Assembly: GCA_959599095.1 (NCBI GenBank)
Contig: CAUGGC010000023.1
Coordinates: forward strand, 1-28,647
DNA from: an uncultured Collinsella sp.
GTDB taxonomy: Bacteria > Actinomycetota > Coriobacteriia > Coriobacteriales > Coriobacteriaceae
Direction: 5' to 3'
Length of the DNA stretch: 28,647 nt
The position numbers were made by a program, and so were the translations under genes. Below are positions 25,145 through 28,647 of the stretch, piece by piece; within the stretch, counting starts at the first letter, position 1, and every line of letters begins with the position of its first letter. The notes beneath the pieces were generated by a model, which saw only the letters and a program-made list of their open reading frames with translations, did no database searches and was not told the DNA's origin.

Positions 25145-25624
25145 TTACTTTTCCTGGATCTGCTTACCGCAGAGATGCTCAATCGTAATCTCGTAGAGCT
25201 GGACGCCCTTGATGTCTTTGGCGATTTCCTCTTCGACTTCTTCGGCAGAAGGGTAGTACTTAAGCGCGAGCTGGCGGACTTTGTCTTCGATAAACGCGGG
25301 AGCGTCGTTCGCCAGGCGACAACGGCCAAAGACCACGGTACTCATAACGTAGGGAGCCCAGTCATCGTCCTTGTACCACTCGTTGCCGTAAACGGTAAAG
25401 CAGATCTTGTCATCGCGCTTGAGTGCGTCGACCTTGTGGCCAGCCTTGGCGCCATGGAAATAAATCTTGTCGTGCTCGGCGTCGAAGAAGTAGTTGACGG
25501 GAATGGCGTACGGGTAGCCATCGTCGCCGTTGACGGCAAAGACGCCGCGCTTGCAGGTGGCGAGCAACTCGCGCGCTTCCTCGTCGGTGATGGCGCGTTT
25601 CTTTCGACGTAAGGGCCTAAACAT
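25145..25624 (-). CDS. NimA-like pyridoxamine 5'-phosphate oxidase-family flavoprotein
   Basis: This 159-residue protein has the split beta-barrel flavin-binding fold. The N-terminus MFRPLRRKKRAITDEEAREL, the core GVFAVNGDDGYPYAIPVNYFF (about 27-47) and KIYFHGAKAGHKVDAL (about 53-68) are typical of the NimA/PNPOx-like group, which uses FMN or heme and includes nitroimidazole reductases. His57 and His63 lie in the segment where NimA has its conserved His. The C-terminus (GVQLYEITIEHLCGKQI) completes the barrel. The ATG at 25624 has AAAGGA about 9 nt upstream; the longer frame adds 13 residues. It follows the fused kinase gene by 42 nt on the same strand and may be read with it. Whether it reduces nitro drugs or acts in general flavin redox cannot be told. 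Confidence 0.85.
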   Translation of the reverse strand: MFRPLRRKKRAITDEEARELLATCKRGVFAVNGDDGYPYAIPVNYFFDAEHDKIYFHGAKAGHKVDALKRDDKICFTVYGNEWYKDDDWAPYVMSTVVFGRCRLANDAPAFIEDKVRQLALKYYPSAEEVEEEIAKDIKGVQLYEITIEHLCGKQIQEK

Positions 25625-25666
25625 CGTTGGTTTCCTTTCTGGCCGTGCATGGTGGTTGAGCACAAA

Positions 25667-28471
25667 CTATAGCGAAACGGATCCGTATTTCTTGATGCGG
25701 GCGAGCATGTTTTTGAGCTTGTTAAAGTCGAGCGGTTTGGACAGATGGGCGTTCATGCCGGCATCGTGTGCCGCCTGGGCATCCTCGGCAAAGGCGTTGG
25801 CGGTGAGCGCGATGATGGGGATATCGGCTGCATCGACCTTCTCGCTCAAGCGAATCGCGCGGGTTGCCTCGTAACCGTCCATGTCCGGCATCATAATGTC
25901 CATCAGGATCGCATCGAAGCTGCCGGCGGGATGAGACAGGTACAGATCGACGACTTCGTTGCCGTTGACGGCGCGGGTGACCACGACGCCCTCGGATTCT
26001 AGCAGCGTCTGGGCAATCTCGGCATTCAATTCGTTGTCTTCGGCGAGCAGCACGTTCATGTCGGCGAGCGAGCAGTCGAGCGCCCTCTCGACCGTATTCG
26101 CCCGCGCCCGGGGGTTCTTGTCGATATCGAGCGGAATTTCCACGTAGAACGTGGTGCCCACATGGAGTTCGCTGCTGACTTCGATGGTGCCGCCCATCAG
26201 TTCAATAAGCGACTTGACGATTGGCATGCCCATGCCGGTTCCTTGGAACTTGCTGCGCGCATCGTCACCTTCTTGGGCAAACGGCTCATAGATATGCTTT
26301 AAAAACTCGGGAGCCATGCCAATGCCGGTATCCGAAACGCTAAAGCAAAAGAGCGCGCGCCCGTTATCGAGTGGCTTGGTCTTTGAACTAAAGGTGACGG
26401 AGCCGCCGTGCTTGTTGTACTTAATGCTGTTGTCTAACAGGTTGATCATGATCTGTCGGATATGGGTGGGACTGCCGATCATGTATGGCCCCGTGGCGTA
26501 CGGCAGACTATTGTCCTGCATTGTGATGCCGTTACTGGACGCGCGGAGCTTGCACAGCACCAGCGTATCGTCACAGAGCTCTTTGAGGTTAAAAGGTGCA
26601 TGTTCCAGTGTTAGCTTGCGGTCTTCGATTTTGCCCATCTCGAGGATGTCGTTGATCAGCGAGAGCAGGTGATTGGCGGCAACGCGCGCCTTGGCACGGC
26701 TCTCGCGGGCGACTTGCATATCGCCTTCCTCCAATTCCTCGATCTCGATAAGGCCCAGGATGCCGTTGAGCGGCGTGCGGATGTCGTGGCTCATGCGCGT
26801 GAGGAATGCCGTCTTAGCGGCGTTGGCAGCATCGGCTTTTTTGCGCTCGGTTCGAGCGCGCACGAGCGCCCAGATGAGCAGGACGACGCCGACCGACAAC
26901 ATACCGATGAGGGTAGCTGCAATGGCGGTGCGGTTGCGATAAAGGAATTGAAGCGTGTTGGATTCCTGGGCCGTGTACGACGTGGAGGAGAAATTGCTTG
27001 CGGAGAGCGATTCTCCGGCATTGATGATGCCCTTGTTGATGATTCCCAACAGCTCGGGTTTTCCGCGCGAAATCCAGCACGAGAGCTCACAGGTGTCAGG
27101 GAGCTCGGTCGTCTCGCAGTCCTCGAGATCGTAACGGTCACCGATGGTTTTTACGCGTGAACTGGGAGCGACGATGCAGTGCGCCATTCCCTTCCTGAGG
27201 GCATCGAACGCTTCATCGTCGGATTGGTATTCGGTTACGGTCGCTGTGGGGAACAGACTTTCAAGTGCATTTTTGTTGACAAACGATGATTTGGTACAGG
27301 CAATGTTCTGAAGGTCTTTGTTCAGGTTGCTGCCGGTGTGGATGGCGGTGAGGGATATGGTCCCCAACGATATCGACTGCACAACGCCTGTTTGCTCGGC
27401 AAACCAGTAATCTCGGTATACCGGCAGCGCAACGTCTATACTTCCCTTTGACAGAGCCTTTGACATCATCTTGTAGCTATCAAAGGCGACGGTTTTGACC
27501 GTAATGCCAAATTTATCGTGTAGCGTCGTCGCAAGCGATGCGAGCGATCCTTCCATTTCGCCGTCTTCGCCCTCGTTGCAGTAGGGGAGTTTGCCCGTAA
27601 TGTAGCCGAGCGTGATGGTGTTGTTGTTTGCTTTGAGCCAAGAACATTCGGGGCCGTTGAGCGATGATGAACCGCTGTTTTGGGTCGAGTAGCTAGATTT
27701 GACTTCGTCGTTATAGCGTGGGTTGACGCGAGCGATTGCCGTCATGGCAGCATTGATGTCGTTCATCAGGTCGGGGCGGCTTTTGGGAACGGCAAAGTAG
27801 TAGTCGCTCGAACCAATGTAGAACATGGGGGAGGCGTTGGGCGACGAGGTCGTGTCGTTCATGATGATGGCATCGACCTCGCCGTTTGCCAGCGCATCGA
27901 AAAGGTCGCCGTTACTGCTGATTTCCTTATAGGTACAGGTAATGCCCTCGTTGGCGAGCCATTGCTGGCCAACGATGGTTTGCATGACGCCGGGGTTGAA
28001 ACCGATAGTGAGACCCTGGAGTGCTTGAGGGTCACCCTTTGCGAGGTCGTCACGGTCGGGCCTAGCGTAGATGTAGTAGCGTTCGGTGCCCTCGGGGTTC
28101 GACGAGAAGAGCAGTTTTTGGGCGCGTTCTTCGGAGTAGGAGATGTTTGGCATGAGGTCAATCTCGCCGGCTTCGAGCTTCTCCATAAGCTCGGTGAAGG
28201 TGCCGGAGACGTATTTGTACTGCCAGCCGGGTGTGTAGTACGAGAGGGTCTGGAGGTACTCGTAACCCCATCCCGAGAGACGCTCGCCGGGGGTGCCGTC
28301 CTGGAAGCCCTCATTGTTGACGAGCCAACCAACGCGGACCGTCTTGACCTGCTGATCGGAGTCGGCGGCAAAGACGGGGGCGGGCACGGCGGCGCTCAGT
28401 ACGGCGAGTGCTGCAAGCGCGACGGCTAGGGTGCGATATAGAGCCAAGCGAAGGACGGCGGAAGGTTTCAC
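25667..28471 (-). CDS. Fused sensor: two solute-binding domains, hybrid kinase and receiver
   Basis: This protein of about 934 residues begins with a signal peptide (MKPSAVLRLALYRTLAVALA, cleavage near FAA|DS). Two extracellular SBP_bac_3-type domains follow: about 43-260 (VRVGWLVNNEGFQD...EAGEIDLMPNISYSEERAQK) and about 285-500 (TITLGYITGKLPYCNEGEDG). The first ends NDINAAMTAIARVNPRYNDE, as in BvgS/EvgS-like sensors. A helix (516-538) leads to HisKA with His562 in TRMSHDIRTPLNGI, HATPase_c (LLDNSIKYN, DTGIGM, GTGMGMP) and a receiver with Asp858 in LMDIMMPD and a LSKP lysine. There is no HPt or output domain. I prefer GTG 28471 because AGGA lies 6 nt upstream; the ATG at 28504 adds 11 residues without a good site. 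Ligands are probably small polar solutes. Its kinase and receiver parallel those of the convergent split system. Confidence 0.9.
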   Translation of the reverse strand: MKPSAVLRLALYRTLAVALAALAVLSAAVPAPVFAADSDQQVKTVRVGWLVNNEGFQDGTPGERLSGWGYEYLQTLSYYTPGWQYKYVSGTFTELMEKLEAGEIDLMPNISYSEERAQKLLFSSNPEGTERYYIYARPDRDDLAKGDPQALQGLTIGFNPGVMQTIVGQQWLANEGITCTYKEISSNGDLFDALANGEVDAIIMNDTTSSPNASPMFYIGSSDYYFAVPKSRPDLMNDINAAMTAIARVNPRYNDEVKSSYSTQNSGSSSLNGPECSWLKANNNTITLGYITGKLPYCNEGEDGEMEGSLASLATTLHDKFGITVKTVAFDSYKMMSKALSKGSIDVALPVYRDYWFAEQTGVVQSISLGTISLTAIHTGSNLNKDLQNIACTKSSFVNKNALESLFPTATVTEYQSDDEAFDALRKGMAHCIVAPSSRVKTIGDRYDLEDCETTELPDTCELSCWISRGKPELLGIINKGIINAGESLSASNFSSTSYTAQESNTLQFLYRNRTAIAATLIGMLSVGVVLLIWALVRARTERKKADAANAAKTAFLTRMSHDIRTPLNGILGLIEIEELEEGDMQVARESRAKARVAANHLLSLINDILEMGKIEDRKLTLEHAPFNLKELCDDTLVLCKLRASSNGITMQDNSLPYATGPYMIGSPTHIRQIMINLLDNSIKYNKHGGSVTFSSKTKPLDNGRALFCFSVSDTGIGMAPEFLKHIYEPFAQEGDDARSKFQGTGMGMPIVKSLIELMGGTIEVSSELHVGTTFYVEIPLDIDKNPRARANTVERALDCSLADMNVLLAEDNELNAEIAQTLLESEGVVVTRAVNGNEVVDLYLSHPAGSFDAILMDIMMPDMDGYEATRAIRLSEKVDAADIPIIALTANAFAEDAQAAHDAGMNAHLSKPLDFNKLKNMLARIKKYGSVSL

Positions 28472-28558
28472 ATGAAATCCTATCGAGTTGAGACAGTTTC
28501 GCATAAGGATACCAGCTCAGCCTGCCCATTCAGCCGCCGCACCGCTAAACGGTCACTC

Positions 28559-28589
28559 CCGGCAGTTGGGGACAGTCCCTTTCTGCCGG
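28559..28589. repeat. Intergenic palindrome upstream of the fused sensor gene
   Basis: CCGGCAG (28559-28565) pairs with CTGCCGG (28583-28589), and an inner GGGAC/GTCCC (28569-28573 with 28575-28579) continues the stem across a TT/TT internal loop. It resembles other G-rich palindromes here and may end the transcript of the neighbouring gene beyond the window. The last 58 nt show no gene. Confidence 0.6.
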
Positions 28590-28647
28590 CACAGACGATA
28601 TGAGCAGGACATAAAAACATTGAGAGCCCCTGCTGCATGAAAGACCG

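Overview
The window reads as a chromosomal segment of a high-GC, Gram-positive anaerobe, most likely Coriobacteriia and probably Collinsella. That call rests on the gene mix: lipoproteins with lipoboxes, a sortase-type LAGTG surface protein, large hybrid sensor kinases, a CLEC-tailed mini membrane protein next to a membrane Fe-S protein, a NimA-like flavoprotein and a MerR-independent TipAS regulator. Codon usage is GC-rich throughout except in the AT-richer stretch around 17.7-18.5 kb. The genus is inferred from recognised families, not from a database search.

Layout. (1) 1-3.2 kb: the 5' part of a divergent GyrB/ParE-type topoisomerase gene leaves the window on the left. It is divergent from a maltose/galactoside O-acetyltransferase gene across a LexA-like palindrome. 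Next comes a small XRE regulator with a four-helix membrane protein partner, under a near-consensus promoter flanked by an inverted operator-like pair. (2) 3.2-10.6 kb, all minus strand: OmpR-type response regulator, sensor kinase, a LuxR-type regulator with a MalT-like helical domain, and a 1455-residue secreted protein with a Tat-like signal and a LAGTG sorting signal. (3) 10.7-12.8 kb, plus strand and divergent from the two-component genes: a three-gene thiol/electron relay consisting of a 49-residue CxxC membrane protein, a polytopic 4Fe-4S protein and a TlpA-like thioredoxin lipoprotein, closed by a strong terminator. (4) 13.0-17.3 kb: a MacB/FtsX-type ABC transporter fused to its ATPase, then a Dus tRNA-dihydrouridine synthase. 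(5) 17.3-18.5 kb: a repeat-rich island with an orphan ribbon-helix-helix gene, two copies of a long palindromic repeat that differ only by a compensatory base-pair change, and a MITE-like element with 30-bp perfect inverted ends. (6) 18.5-21.9 kb: glutaredoxin, an XRE/zinc-ribbon/TipAS regulator interrupted by an in-frame stop, TrmO, and a MalY/PatB-type C-S lyase. (7) 22.0-28.5 kb: two sensory systems that look like a split and a fused version of one design. One is a solute-binding lipoprotein overlapping a hybrid kinase gene. The other, convergent with it, is one protein with two solute-binding domains, kinase and receiver; a NimA-like flavoprotein gene follows it.

How the parts fit. The two-component pair at 8.8-10.6 kb shares a promoter region with the thiol relay, so it may sense envelope redox or cofactor state and control the relay. 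The LuxR regulator lies immediately upstream of the giant surface protein and is its most likely local regulator. The paired binding-protein/kinase systems probably sense amino acids or similar small solutes. Neither has an output domain or an HPt domain in the window, so their phosphate must leave through proteins encoded elsewhere.
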